A stretch of 64,000 nt of DNA from Harmothoe impar (taxonomy: Eukaryota; Annelida; Polychaeta; Phyllodocida; Polynoidae): NCBI GenBank assembly GCA_947462335.1, contig OX381706.1:17026784-17090783 (forward strand), written 5' to 3'. Made by a program: the position numbers and the translations under genes. Shown piece after piece: positions 1 to 9,062 of this stretch. The notes below the pieces were generated by a model, which saw only the letters and a list, made by a program, of their open reading frames with translations, was not told where the DNA came from and made no database searches. Positions within the stretch are counted from its first letter, which is position 1. Each line of letters starts with the position of its first letter.

Positions 1-904
1 TATCGCTCCGATAGAAGTCTGTTTTTATCAAAATATAATGGATTTCAAACCATTAATGGTAAATATCGATCTAGACCATTAAGATACTTAGATATCTGGT
101 GAAGGTCGACCTGCATTTAGTAGCCATTGATAGAATGGGACAGTTGATATGATCGTCGATTCAAAGCGACGCAGCAGTAGCCTCGGGAGGACGCTGTGAA
201 AGTGACAAAAGTTGCGTCAGACTCTGCCACTTGTTCCCGGCGTCAGGGCTTCATTCTAACAGCACTACGGGTACCTTTCGGCGATCGCAGCGCCCCCCTT
301 GTGCGAAAGTGGTGTATAGAGATTATTACACCAGCACATCCATAAAACATTTTAAAATCTTTATAGAAGGTAGAACGTCAATCGAGACTCGATCCCCCAA
401 TATTGGCATTCACAGTGCCAAGTTTGTCAAAAGGCTAGTTGTTATTGATACGTTTAGGATTAAAAATGCCTTATGACACGAAACAAAGCCAGTGTAGGTG
501 GTCAATCTATCTCCATCGAATGACCCATAGCAAAGCCCTACTGACCTCATTTAATTCTTACGTGATAATGCTAAAAGCATATGATACATTGGCGTTTGGT
601 GAGCAAAGTCATGGTTTCTAAGGTGTCTTATACTTAAAAAAAAACGTAAGTTTATCCCTCAGACAAAAAAGTATTAGTTAACTGTTCACGGTGGTGGTGG
701 GAGGCCTAGATCCACCCCACCTGTAGTGAGCTAGCGCCACCCTTCGCGGGATCGCCAATTGAAGAACTAATGTCGATACTCTGGTAATATACGTTGATAC
801 TGAGGCATACAGTATCCAATACATATTGACATGCTACTGTTGACATGCAAATGTCCGCCATATTGACATGTTTGGGTACACACAGAGAAGTAAAGGCGTC
901 GCCA
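1..904. other. non-coding stretch, no gene recognised
   Basis: The open frames here (for example 231-476 and 439-621) are short, have no recognisable domain, and lack a coding-like bias. A loose repetition of TTGACATG is visible around 826-871. I see no RNA gene or mobile-element terminus. Confidence 0.5.
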
Positions 905-1122
905 TGACTCTTTTACCATTAGAGTTGACTCTGGTAGCAAAGTCATTATGACTCTGGTGGAGGGGTCACAGTTACTCCAGTCATACCCCCTGATCCTTGT
1001 ACAAATTGACTGTCCCTCTTGACTCTATCAGTGCAGAGTCAAGCGCAGTTGACTCTGCCCACAGCAGAGTCATTTGCAGTTTGACCCTTCATGAAGAGTA
1101 AAATAAAAAATGTGTTGACTCT
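905..1122. promoter_or_regulatory. cluster of TGACTCT / AGAGTCA motifs
   Basis: The heptamer TGACTCT or its complement occurs at 905, 926, 949, 1020, 1035 (reverse), 1050, 1066 (reverse) and 1116. The last copies are repeated in the tandem duplicate at about 1642-1740. The core resembles an AP-1 half-site (TGACTC), so an enhancer-like role is possible. It could equally be the internal repeat of an unknown mobile element. No adjacent gene is visible. Confidence 0.3.
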
Positions 1123-1357
1123 GATAGTAGTTGCATATAAAACACCTGGTGGGGCAACCAACACTAATTTGGTGTCAGTGGCAACCACAAGGCAGAGCCA
1201 CTATCTATATTTTAGATAATTGCTACATCCCACACAGTTCTGATTCTTTATCAGGTGTGAGAAGAACTGCGACTCTGGCTGTCAGAGTTGTGGCGACTCC
1301 TTTACTTTTCTGTGTGTATATGTAATGTAAACTTGTATGTGTCCATCATGTTGACAA

Positions 1358-1358
<1 letters not shown>

Positions 1359-1443
<85 letters not shown>
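1359..1443. repeat. compound (CA)n(TA)n microsatellite
   Basis: About 24 bases of CA repeats run directly into about 60 bases of TA repeats. The same tract at 1981-2075 in the second duplicate is slightly longer. Poly-Tyr-Ile frames across it are artefacts of the repeat. Confidence 0.95.
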
Positions 1444-1445
<2 letters not shown>

Positions 1446-1453
1446 ATGCAATA

Positions 1454-1563
1454 ATGACTGCTGGGGCCAGCACGCGTGAGGTATATCTTGCAATAATGAA
1501 CGAGGCAAAGCCGAGTTCATTATTAGCTAGATATACCTCAGAAATGCTTTCCCCAGCAGCCAT
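1454..1563. repeat. 110-bp foldback (imperfect palindrome), copy 1
   Basis: Nested inverted arms can be paired: CTGCTGGGG with CCCCAGCAG, GAGGTATATCT with AGATATACCTC, and AATAATGAAC with GTTCATTATT, around a short GAGGCAAAGCCGA centre. This is typical of a foldback MITE or an RNA hairpin. Copy 2 lies at 2086-2195. Confidence 0.75.
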
Positions 1564-1979
1564 TAATGCATTTATACCACTATTTCTTCAAATATATGAA
1601 TATCATATCGTATAAGGCCTACCTTTTTCAATTGTCCATTTTGACTCTATCAGTGCAGAGTCAAGCGCAGTTGACTCTGCCCACAGCAGAGTCATTTGCA
1701 GTTTGACCCTTCATGAAGAGTAAAATAAAAAATGTGTTGACTCTGATAGTAGTTGCATATAAAACACCTGGTGGGGCAACCAACACTAATTTGGTGTCAG
1801 TGGCAACCACAAGGCAGAGCCACTATCTATATTTTAGATAATTGCTACATCCCACACAGTTCTGATTCTTTATCAGGTGTGAGAAGAACTACGACTCTGG
1901 CTGTCAGAGTTGTGGCGACTCCTTTACTTTTCTGTGTGTATATGTAATGTAAACTTGTATGTGTCCATCATGTTGACAA

Positions 1980-2077
<98 letters not shown>

Positions 2078-2085
2078 ATGCAATA

Positions 2086-2195
2086 ATGACTGCTGGGGCC
2101 AGCACGCGTGAGGTATATCTTGCAATAATGAACGAGGCGAAGCCGAGTTCATTATTAGCTAGATATACCTCAGAAATGCTTTCCCCAGCAGCCAT
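2086..2195. repeat. 110-bp foldback, copy 2
   Basis: This is the same palindrome as at 1454-1563, copied by the tandem duplication. It carries one central change (GAGGCGAAGCCGA). Confidence 0.75.
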
Positions 2196-2377
2196 TAATG
2201 CATTTATACCACTATTTCTTCAAATATATGAATATCATATCGTATAAGGCCTACCTTTTTCAATTGTCCATTTTGTCTCGCGGATCGACTGGCAGACTCG
2301 CCGAGCGCCATGCTTCTCCCAGCGGTACATCGTCCGGTGAATGCGTGTTGAATAACATGAAAATATGGCCAATTTAC

Positions 2378-2746
2378 ACCATGACAGGGTTAATCCTTCA
2401 GTCCTAGACATGTTTAGAGCTCCTTGTTGATGATCCCGTACAGTATTAGCCTTTTAATTGCGTAAATTCCTCATATTTCGACATTTTGGGAAGGCCTGCA
2501 GCCTGGTTAGATTTGTAAACAGCGGGACGCGTGTGATCACGTGACAGACTGACCTAGTTTCCGCGGCCTGGCTTCGATCAGCTGATCGTCCTCCGCCCGC
2601 CCCAAATACAACTCTAACCGGGCTGGCACCATGCACAAAATGTCTGATTATGAGGATTTTACGCAATTAAAAGGTTATTTCTACACGGGAACATTAAGAA
2701 GGAGCTCTAAGCATGTACCGGATTGAAGGATTAACCCTGTCATGGT
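2378..2746. mobile_element. MITE-like foldback element with ~105-bp inverted arms
   Basis: The left arm (2378-2490) begins ACCATGACAGGGTTAATCC. The right arm (2636-2746) is its imperfect reverse complement, ending GGATTAACCCTGTCATGGT. About 145 bp of unrelated GC-richer sequence lies between. No transposase frame is present, so it is non-autonomous. I could not identify a convincing target duplication. Confidence 0.7.
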
Positions 2747-2849
2747 CTAATTTCGCTACATTTGGATGTTATTCACTACCTATTTGGTAGCGCTGGGAGA
2801 ATCATGGCGACAGGGTAAGTTAGTATTGGCTTCCTACCGGCAATAGCTA

Positions 2850-2925
2850 AGTCGTCTCCGTGGCGCATGAGGTTAGGCGCTCGCGTTTGGCTTCTGCGGC
2901 CGTGGTTCGCAACCCGGATGATTCA
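2850..2925 (+). repeat. tRNA-like SINE head or tRNA pseudogene
   Basis: TGGCGCATGAGG at 2861-2872 fits a Pol III A box. GGTTCGCAACCC at 2904-2915 fits a B box at normal spacing. No cloverleaf with a clear acceptor stem was found, so a tRNA-derived SINE is more likely than a functional tRNA. Confidence 0.45.
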
Positions 2926-4291
2926 CTCTAATTTCGTAGCCAAAATGGCTATGCATTTCTTTCAAGAGGTTGTTAAAATATATAGAGACGTCTTGGTCTA
3001 AAAAATTAATTCTGAGCGTGCGTATATCCTGAGATAACCGCACGGCAAATATCCACTCTCGGCACGGGAAACGCCAGAATCGTGGTATAATATCTCTATA
3101 TAGATTCTCCTCATTCATGCACTCACTCCGTTGTGGGTAATGATTTATTTATCAAATCCTTACATAGGATCAAAGTATAGGGTCTTGGCTAAAATAGGGT
3201 ATCATTGTACGGTGGAAATTCCTTCTAGATTCCATGCACCATGCAAAAGTACATGGGAAGGCACAGATGGGGCCCTTTCACGGCTCTGAGCGGTGGAGGT
3301 AAATACCCTACATCATACAAACAACAGATAGCACCTGTCTTGAAATCACACAGCTCCAACCACCCACTCAGCACATACACTTGACATTGTATCCCATTAT
3401 TCTGATAATTCAAGTGGCATATATACAATTCTTCTGGTATAGCCTGCTTTGGCAAGCATTCATGAGCTAGCTTAACAAAATATAGAGTTGGTGGGTGGCT
3501 AAATTATTGTCAATATACAAATAGGCCATTTGTATATACCAATGATATTTATATGGCGCTGGGGGTTTGATTATGTAGTTCTTCATGTATGGTTCCTGAA
3601 ACGAGTATCACTTCAAGTGTTTTGAGATGCACACAAAACAGGGATTATCATGCATGAATGACCACGAACTTGAGGTGGACATCCCAAGGTACGTGTATGG
3701 TTGCCTATAGGTTAGCCTACTCTAGCCGGATCCATTTGATTGATCCTCACTACATCAGCCCATTCAGGGATCTAGTTGGGAATCTAACTGGGAATCAATG
3801 CTACTGGAGGTTTAGTCAACAAAATTGAATGTATATGATATTCATCACAGTAATGGTAAATGCTGGTAAAACTGAAGACTCTACAATGTGATTATCTCTG
3901 TCATATTTATTTTGTATCCTTTCGTTTACTTATTATTGCTGGAAAGTTTATCCATGCAACCTTGTCTTTTTAGTTCAGTGAGTACTAAACGCACTCATTT
4001 ATTCAACAGAAAACACGTTCGAGGACGTGCTAGCATCTGCTGAATTTTGTTACGCTACATTAAGCTTGCACAAAGAGAGTATGATATTGTACATTGACAG
4101 AGGTCTTCATATTGACACATAAGTGTTAGTTAACAAAGTACCTACAAATGACAACAAAGGTACGGTAATATATCTCATAATAGTCATTAAGTTACTACTA
4201 ACAGCTGACTAAGGTTATTTGGGGTTGCCCAGAGCGCAGCGACCTGACCTGCGCAACGTCATGGCAACGCTATTCATGGTTTTGTTTTGCG
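2926..4291. other. non-coding stretch, nothing recognised
   Basis: This is AT-rich DNA with short, domain-free open frames (2873-3118 and 3225-3455, both minus). It shows no terminal repeats, RNA gene or obvious exon. Confidence 0.4.
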
Positions 4292-4392
4292 CACTCAGAA
4301 AAGTCTCTGACCTCTCTCACCTGAAAGTCAGTCAGTGCCTGACTTTCAGGTGAGAGTGGTTTTAGCGACAATGACGCTGACTTTTCTGAGTG
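4292..4392. repeat. double-nested inverted repeat (hairpin)
   Basis: The inner arms CTCTCACCTGAAAGTCAG (4314-4331) and its exact complement (4339-4356) leave a 7-nt loop. The outer arms CACTCAGAAAAGTC (about 4293-4305) and GACTTTTCTGAGTG (4379-4392) extend it with mismatches. It could be a small foldback element or a structured RNA. Confidence 0.8.
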
Positions 4393-5104
4393 TGTGCCTT
4401 AGAGCCGCCATGGGCGCATGGGGCATTGTGACGTCACCAGGACAGATTGTGGTAATGGAAATAACATTATGGGTGCTACAATAGCCATAATGTGTACTAT
4501 AGGCCTACATGAAAAGTTCATTCAACAGTTTCCGGGGCACAAGGTGTTTTGTTTCTACATTGACGTAGGCACAAGTCTGAAGGGAAACGTTACTTTGGGA
4601 ACTGGTGTATGACGGCACAAGGCCGCTTGTGATGATCAAAACAGATTATTTCTAAACGTCTCCCGGATGATGTCATTTCATAAGGCCATCAAAACAACCA
4701 CACATCTTCAAGACGTAAAATTGCCATGAGGAAAAAGAATTCACAAGAATAGGTTAAGATTTGCTTTTAGATGTGCCGGAGATGTGCCGACATAGGCCCT
4801 ATTGGATGCATAGCGCCTGTGACGTTTTTTGAGTTTATAACGTATTTATTCACTTGGTGATTTTCAACAAATACGATACATTCAAATGAGGAACACTTCC
4901 TCTCATTGGTATTATGTTTTCTTTCGTTACAGAAATAGTAGGTTTATCCATGTCACACAATCAACATCCTATATATCTATAGAAGGGCAGCGTCATGGTT
5001 TCCCAATTATTTACATTGATCTCAAGCGGATTAATGTTTACAATTAATGGTATATTACACTTTTATGGCATTATCATGCACACAGTATTTATCAACAGGA
5101 GAGA
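4393..5104. other. non-coding stretch before the LINE 3' end
   Basis: No credible coding frame was found. The 64-residue frame at 4418-4612 has no domain. AT-rich sequence leads into the simple repeat that marks the LINE tail. Confidence 0.4.
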
Positions 5105-5444
5105 TATATAGTATGAAATATGAGATATGAGATATGAGATATAGGATATGATGGTCTTGCTATCTCTGGAGACGCAGTTTAGCCTGATGCATGATCCTTA
5201 TTTGAGCAAGGGCTTTTGTTCTAAAGAGGGTCTTATTTGGAGCTTGACGGCATGAGGCATTCAAGTTATTCCAGAGGTCTATGCCTCTGTATAGGGGGCT
5301 CTTCCTGTAGGTAATTGTATTACTCGGTGGGTACTGGAGTAGGCCTGTATTCGTGGATCTGGTTATTCTACCACAGGCAACTGGGTTGGAGAAAGCAAGA
5401 CCTAGACTTGAAGGTGATTGGTTGTCACCATACATATACTTATA
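5105..5444 (-). mobile_element. 3' end of a LINE (non-LTR retrotransposon), split off by the Penelope insertion
   Basis: The minus-strand frame 5160-5435 encodes the C-terminal tail after the reverse transcriptase of a non-LTR element. Visible landmarks are RITRSTNTGLLQYPPS and SPLYRGIDLWNNL. The stop is at 5160, followed by a short ATATGAG-type tail repeat (5109-5150). The piece continues in frame from the LINE fragment at 21024 and beyond, once the intervening element and one copy of the 11-bp duplication (5434-5444 and 21024-21034) are discounted. Confidence 0.85.
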
Positions 5445-5690
5445 TTAGTAATTTAGTACGGGGTATGACTGGGTTAGCAGTTACCGCTGGAATGGCCTTC
5501 AAAAAGTTTGAAGTGCCCTTTTATAGTGTCAGACATGTGACCTGAATTGACCAATCAGGAGCAAGATGACTTGCTGCTGGTTTGTTGACAGTGGAATGGT
5601 TGCCATAGATAGGATGACTTCCTGGGCACTGTGACCTCATGACCTCTGTGGGTTTAAATAGAGGGATGGGCGGTTTCACCTGTGGGGATC
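5445..5690 (-). repeat. left PLE terminal repeat, first part
   Basis: It matches 20341-20585 almost base for base, from AGTAATTTAGTACGGGG to GGGGATC. The copy breaks exactly where the Polinton begins and resumes at 15418. Confidence 0.92.
5685..5690. repeat. 6-bp target site duplication of the Polinton (GGGATC)
   Basis: GGGATC at 5685-5690 recurs at 15418-15423, directly outside the element termini. The uninterrupted right PLE repeat has a single GGGATC at this place. Six bases is the usual Polinton duplication length. Confidence 0.93.
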
Positions 5691-6109
5691 AGTATTATAG
5701 TATGTATCGGAACGGGACTATAGTTAAGTACTGTTTATTACTCAATCGACATGCAGCCAATCAGAGGCCTCCATTTGGTCACGTGACCCGTTGCCATGGT
5801 AACGTGACCTACTTAGGGCTCTCAGCCAATCAGAAGCCAGCATTCTGGGTGACCTACTGACCTACTTAGAAGCTCTCAGCCAATGAGAGGCTGGCATTCT
5901 GGTAACTATGGTAACGTGACCTACTTACGTCACGTGACCTACTTAGGCTCAACCAATCAGAAGCCGGCATTCTGGTAACTAGGGTAACGTGACCTACTTA
6001 GGGTTTGTTTGTAAACAACACCACGTGGCTCTCTTGTTTGTAAACAACACCACGTGACACGTGACTGTTTGTAAACAAACAACGTATATATAGAAAAAAA
6101 CACAACAAG
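5691..6109 (+). repeat. left terminal inverted repeat of the Polinton
   Basis: It pairs with 14978-15417. Inside are repeated blocks with the phrase GTAACGTGACCTACTTAGG, CCAATCAGA boxes, CACGTG E-boxes and TTGTTTGTAAACAA palindromes. It probably combines end recognition, replication and transcription signals, as viral inverted repeats do. That role is inferred. Confidence 0.9.
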
Positions 6110-6198
6110 TTCCATCTTATGTTAAAATTATATTTTCGAATAAAAAAGCACATCTGTAACAGCGTCTATGTGTAACTACGCGCGTTCTCATTCAAACA

Positions 6199-6834
6199 CT
6201 ATAACACTATCATACCGTAGCAGCAGCAGGTAGGACCGGAAGAAAAGCAAGCGCACGAGCAGAAGCGACGACACCATTTGCACCATCCGGCCGTCGCGTT
6301 GGTAGCCCTACTACCCGTCGCGCGTTCCACTGGAGCGGCTTTAAGAGTGACAAATGACGATTCTTTGTCGACGCGACTGCTAACATCAGCATCGGCAGCA
6401 GCATCGGCAGCATCGGCAGCAGCATCGGCAGCAGCGGCAGCAGCCTCGGCAGCAGCGGTAGCAGCAGTAGCAGCAGCGGCAGCAGCAGTAGCGTGAGCAT
6501 TAGCAACAACAGCAGCAGCGACAGTAGCAAGGGCGGCAGAGCGGGCACTAGTAGCGTTATCAGCGGCGTCATCGGCAGCCGCAACAGCATCAGCAGCAGC
6601 AGCGTCGGCATCGGTGGCATGAGTAGCTGCATCGGCGGCAGCAACAGCAGCAGTCACAGCCGCAGCGGCAACAACAACAACGTCATCACGACCCGCGTCA
6701 CTAACAGCCGCAGTAAATGCAGCAGTAGCACGCTGAGCAGCACTAGCAGCAGCAGTAGCAGAGGCTACAGCATCAGCTTCACATTCGCGCGCCGCTTCGT
6801 CATTCCGCTTCATGTCACGGTAGCAACTTTCCAT
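6199..6834 (-). CDS. alanine-rich low-complexity protein of the Polinton (putative)
   Basis: The frame runs leftward from ATG at 6834, giving 211 residues. The open frame continues upstream to a GTG at 6945, but that part is a poly-Leu tract from a TAC triplet repeat and is more likely leader. A short charged head (MESCYRDMKRNDEAA) is followed by about 120 residues of Ala with regularly spaced Asp (AADAAADAADAAAD). The end is Cys-rich. A TATA box at 6951-6957 (minus strand) sits at a plausible distance. I do not recognise a family. The composition suggests a long helix, but GCA/GCT triplet expansion alone could give this frame, so its reality is uncertain. Confidence 0.4.
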   Translation of the reverse strand: MESCYRDMKRNDEAARECEADAVASATAAASAAQRATAAFTAAVSDAGRDDVVVVAAAAVTAAVAAADAATHATDADAAAADAVAAADDAADNATSARSAALATVAAAVVANAHATAAAAAATAATAAAEAAAAAADAAADAADAAADADVSSRVDKESSFVTLKAAPVERATGSRATNATAGWCKWCRRFCSCACFSSGPTCCCYGMIVL

Positions 6835-6840
6835 CACGAG

Positions 6841-6864
6841 GATCTGCAAATTGAGGCGCGGTGC

Positions 6865-6909
<45 letters not shown>

Positions 6910-6910
6910 C
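6841..6910. repeat. GTA/TAG trinucleotide repeat
   Basis: About 45 bases of uninterrupted GTA triplets lie just upstream of the minus-strand Ala-rich frame. They would be transcribed in its 5' leader. Confidence 0.85.
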
Positions 6911-6950
6911 GTGAACGATGATGACGATGCTGAATGTGGTTTCACTCCCC

Positions 6951-6957
6951 TTATATA
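6951..6957 (-). promoter_or_regulatory. TATA box for the leftward gene
   Basis: On the minus strand the sequence reads GGGTATATAAGGG, about 115 bases upstream of the ATG at 6834. With the rightward TATA at 7463 it makes a divergent promoter region of about 500 bp. That region has no other convincing gene. Confidence 0.55.
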
Positions 6958-7462
6958 CCCTTACGCCCCGCCTTTTTTCAAGCCACCGGCCAGCTGCCCC
7001 TTCACGGCAGGTCTTTAGATCAGCCTTAAGTCGCTTACTACGTGGCTCATCATCCCTCTAATCGCATTTTCCAGCCGCCGGCCGGCTGTCTGCTGATGAC
7101 AGGCGAGGGTGATTTGTTTTTTTCTTTAGATATAAGCCGCTTACCACACGCGCACCCTCTAGTCACAGACAGAGTGACAGAAAGGGAGGGGGTCGCTTTG
7201 TTCACGCTACCTGTAGTTGTTTTTCTATACACACGCTGAGCCCATGACCCGTTAATCCTTTATACAGGTAACACGCGTTCAACTAATTACCCTATTGTAT
7301 GACAGTCGGTACACGGATTTAATTTTAAACCGCCTTCCCATCTGGGATCCATGTCTGGCGGGGTGGAAGGATCCAGCTGAAAAGTGTGATTAGGGCTTTT
7401 GTTTCTCTTATGATAGCAGCAGGTCAGCATGCGACAGCTGAAAATGTCAGACTCGCCGCTCC

Positions 7463-7470
7463 TATAAAAG
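7463..7470 (+). promoter_or_regulatory. TATA box for the rightward gene block
   Basis: TATAAAAG in CTCCTATAAAAGACTGAG lies about 215 bases before the first ATG of the rightward genes (7688). The intervening leader is C-rich, then T-rich. Confidence 0.6.
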
Positions 7471-7687
7471 ACTGAGATGCGTCTCTCTTTCCACACACCC
7501 TTCTACCATCGCCGCCGACACCGCCACCGCCGGCCAGCCGACCGCCGCCACCGCCTGCAGTCACCGCCATCACGCCAGCAGGGAATTTCGAGCTGAGTCT
7601 GCTTATTGCTTATTTTTTTTCTTTGAGCTTTTTGTTTTCTTAAATTTTTATTTTCACTCAGTCTTTTTTGTTTCGGAGGAAAGAAAT

Positions 7688-8338
7688 ATGGCGCTGCAGA
7701 GGGCGCGAGTTTCTAAAAGACGGTCGCGCGAACAAAGCGCTCTCCTCAACTGCCCGGCTATTTTTTTATCTCAAAGGAGAGAGCGTCACGTAGTTGAGGT
7801 TCACGCTTCTCTTGAGGCGTACCGAATTCTCGAGAAATGCAAAGCTGAGCGCCATCGTCGTTATACAAGAGCGGAAAAGGAAAACGTAGCGACATGGCCG
7901 AGAGCCGTCTTCTCAGAACAGCATTTACTCTACTATTGCATAACAGCTGCTCTCAGCGCCCCCACTCGTTGGGCGTTTCATGAAAAGAAAGAGCGCCGCT
8001 ACTCTCCTCACCCTGCCTCCTCTTATAAAGTGAGAATAAGTGCTATGAAACGATTCAACAAGCCGATCGGTTTCTTGGGAGCGACTGCAGCTCCCACTCG
8101 GTGGGCGCGCGTTGTGGCCGACGTGAACACGGTCTCTAAACGTTTCGACGTCGTCACTTGTTATCCCGCATATTGCAACGCAGCCGAATTGAAGAAGATA
8201 GGGACGCACTATTTTAAACCATACGCTCCAATATGTATTTGTCACCGCCGCGCTCACACGCCTTATTGCTTTTTCGAGACGATCGTGTCACAACACAGAA
8301 ATAGAAAAAAAAACGGCAAAGCGACGAGCTTTGCCTAA
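7688..8338 (+). CDS. Polinton hypothetical basic protein (216 aa)
   Basis: The first rightward frame starts at an ATG after GGAGGAAAGAAAT. It is rich in Arg, His and Cys (for example VVTCYPAYCNAAE and YAPICICHRR) and contains a repeated APTRWA peptide. The underlying DNA forms small CCCACTCGGTGGG stem-loops at both repeats (about 7957 and 8092). I recognise no domain. A second TATAAAG at 8025 within the frame raises the possibility that part of this is promoter or leader for the next gene. A 34-base poly(A) tract follows the stop. Confidence 0.45.
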   Translation: MALQRARVSKRRSREQSALLNCPAIFLSQRRERHVVEVHASLEAYRILEKCKAERHRRYTRAEKENVATWPRAVFSEQHLLYYCITAALSAPTRWAFHEKKERRYSPHPASSYKVRISAMKRFNKPIGFLGATAAPTRWARVVADVNTVSKRFDVVTCYPAYCNAAELKKIGTHYFKPYAPICICHRRAHTPYCFFETIVSQHRNRKKNGKATSFA

Positions 8339-8343
8339 ATGAT

Positions 8344-8344
<1 letters not shown>

Positions 8345-8378
<34 letters not shown>
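8345..8378 (+). repeat. 34-base poly(A) tract between Polinton genes
   Basis: An uninterrupted A tract lies six bases after the stop of the 7688 frame and 67 bases before the next ATG. Shorter A tracts precede other start codons in this element (8721-8729 and 11377-11397). It may be a leftover retrotransposed tail or a functional A-rich leader. Confidence 0.9.
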
Positions 8379-8383
<5 letters not shown>

Positions 8384-8445
8384 CTCCTCCTCCTCTCATA
8401 TACATCACTCAGAACCTATTCCAGAAATCACCCGACTTTCGAACT

Positions 8446-8721
8446 ATGAGTCTGAACGCTCACTACATGATCGTTTTCAAGAACCCGCGCGACATGGGGC
8501 AAATAGCTAGTCTGTCTCGCCAGGTGTTTCCGTCCAACGCGGCGGCCCTCTCTAGTATATTAAATTTTACCCATGAACTCAAGCGACCTCACTCATACCT
8601 CCTTCTGGACTTCAAGCAGTCAACACCTGACGATCTGAGAATACGCTCCTCTTTGACGTCCATACACTCTCAGCTAGTGTTCGTACCGCTAGACAAAAAA
8701 AAGAACAAGAGAAAGCAGTAG
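8446..8721 (+). CDS. Polinton small conserved-type protein (91 aa)
   Basis: The frame starts MSLNAHYMIVFKNPRD and ends in a Lys-rich tail (KKKNKRKQ). It has alternating hydrophobic strands and looks like a compact alpha/beta fold. From memory, similar small proteins accompany integrase and F54H12.2-like genes in many invertebrate genomes, but their function is not known to me. Only eight bases, nearly all A, separate its stop from the next ATG. Confidence 0.7.
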   Translation: MSLNAHYMIVFKNPRDMGQIASLSRQVFPSNAAALSSILNFTHELKRPHSYLLLDFKQSTPDDLRIRSSLTSIHSQLVFVPLDKKKNKRKQ

Positions 8722-8729
8722 CAAAAAAA

Positions 8730-9062
8730 ATGTCTTCTCATCTACTCGAAAGACACTTTGGTACTCTCAAGCACTTAGCTAAGTGCTCGCCAAAGGACTG
8801 CTCGCATCTAATAGACTCTGGAAGCGACGATCTGATCGCAGCGTTAAGTGAGATCTGTCACAATTTACTGGTAGGGAACATCCCGCTCAGCGACAAACAA
8901 CTGGACAAGCTTCGAGAATCGGCTGACGTGTTGAGGGAGGTCGGCAAAAAATCTACGCCCATCAAAAAAAAGAGACGCGTCTTGGTACAAGAGGGAGGTT
9001 TCCTCATTCCGGCTCTCATAGGGATGGCCTTACCGCTTATAAAGAGCATTCTCCGTATATGA
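8730..9062 (+). CDS. Polinton small core/membrane-active-like protein (110 aa)
   Basis: The N-terminal 70 residues are helical and charged. A basic patch (PIKKKRRVL) follows, then EGGFLIPALIGMALPLIKSIL, a Gly-led hydrophobic segment at the C-terminus. This layout resembles small precursor core or membrane-lytic proteins of adenovirus-related elements. The assignment rests on layout, not on proven homology. Its stop overlaps the next start in ATGA (9059-9062), which suggests coupled translation. Confidence 0.65.
   Translation: MSSHLLERHFGTLKHLAKCSPKDCSHLIDSGSDDLIAALSEICHNLLVGNIPLSDKQLDKLRESADVLREVGKKSTPIKKKRRVLVQEGGFLIPALIGMALPLIKSILRI

Larger units (their letters stand above)
1019..2275. repeat. 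recent tandem duplication of a ~622-bp unit
   Basis: Unit 1 (1019-1640) and unit 2 (1641-2275) are almost identical over their whole length. They differ by a few substitutions (for example GAACTGCGACT versus GAACTACGACT) and by microsatellite length. Each holds the TGACTCT motifs, a CA tract followed by a TA tract, and a 110-bp foldback. The near-identity implies a recent duplication, or an assembly artefact joining two alleles. Confidence 0.85.

Noticed and set aside
1282..2195. Minus-strand frames with long Tyr-Ile and Cys-Val runs
   Set aside because: They are translations of CA/TA microsatellites and the foldback, duplicated with the repeat unit.
6210..6876. Ser-rich and Leu-rich frames overlapping the Ala-rich gene
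   Set aside because: They are alternative phases of the same GCA/CAG triplet tract and lack promoter or start context.
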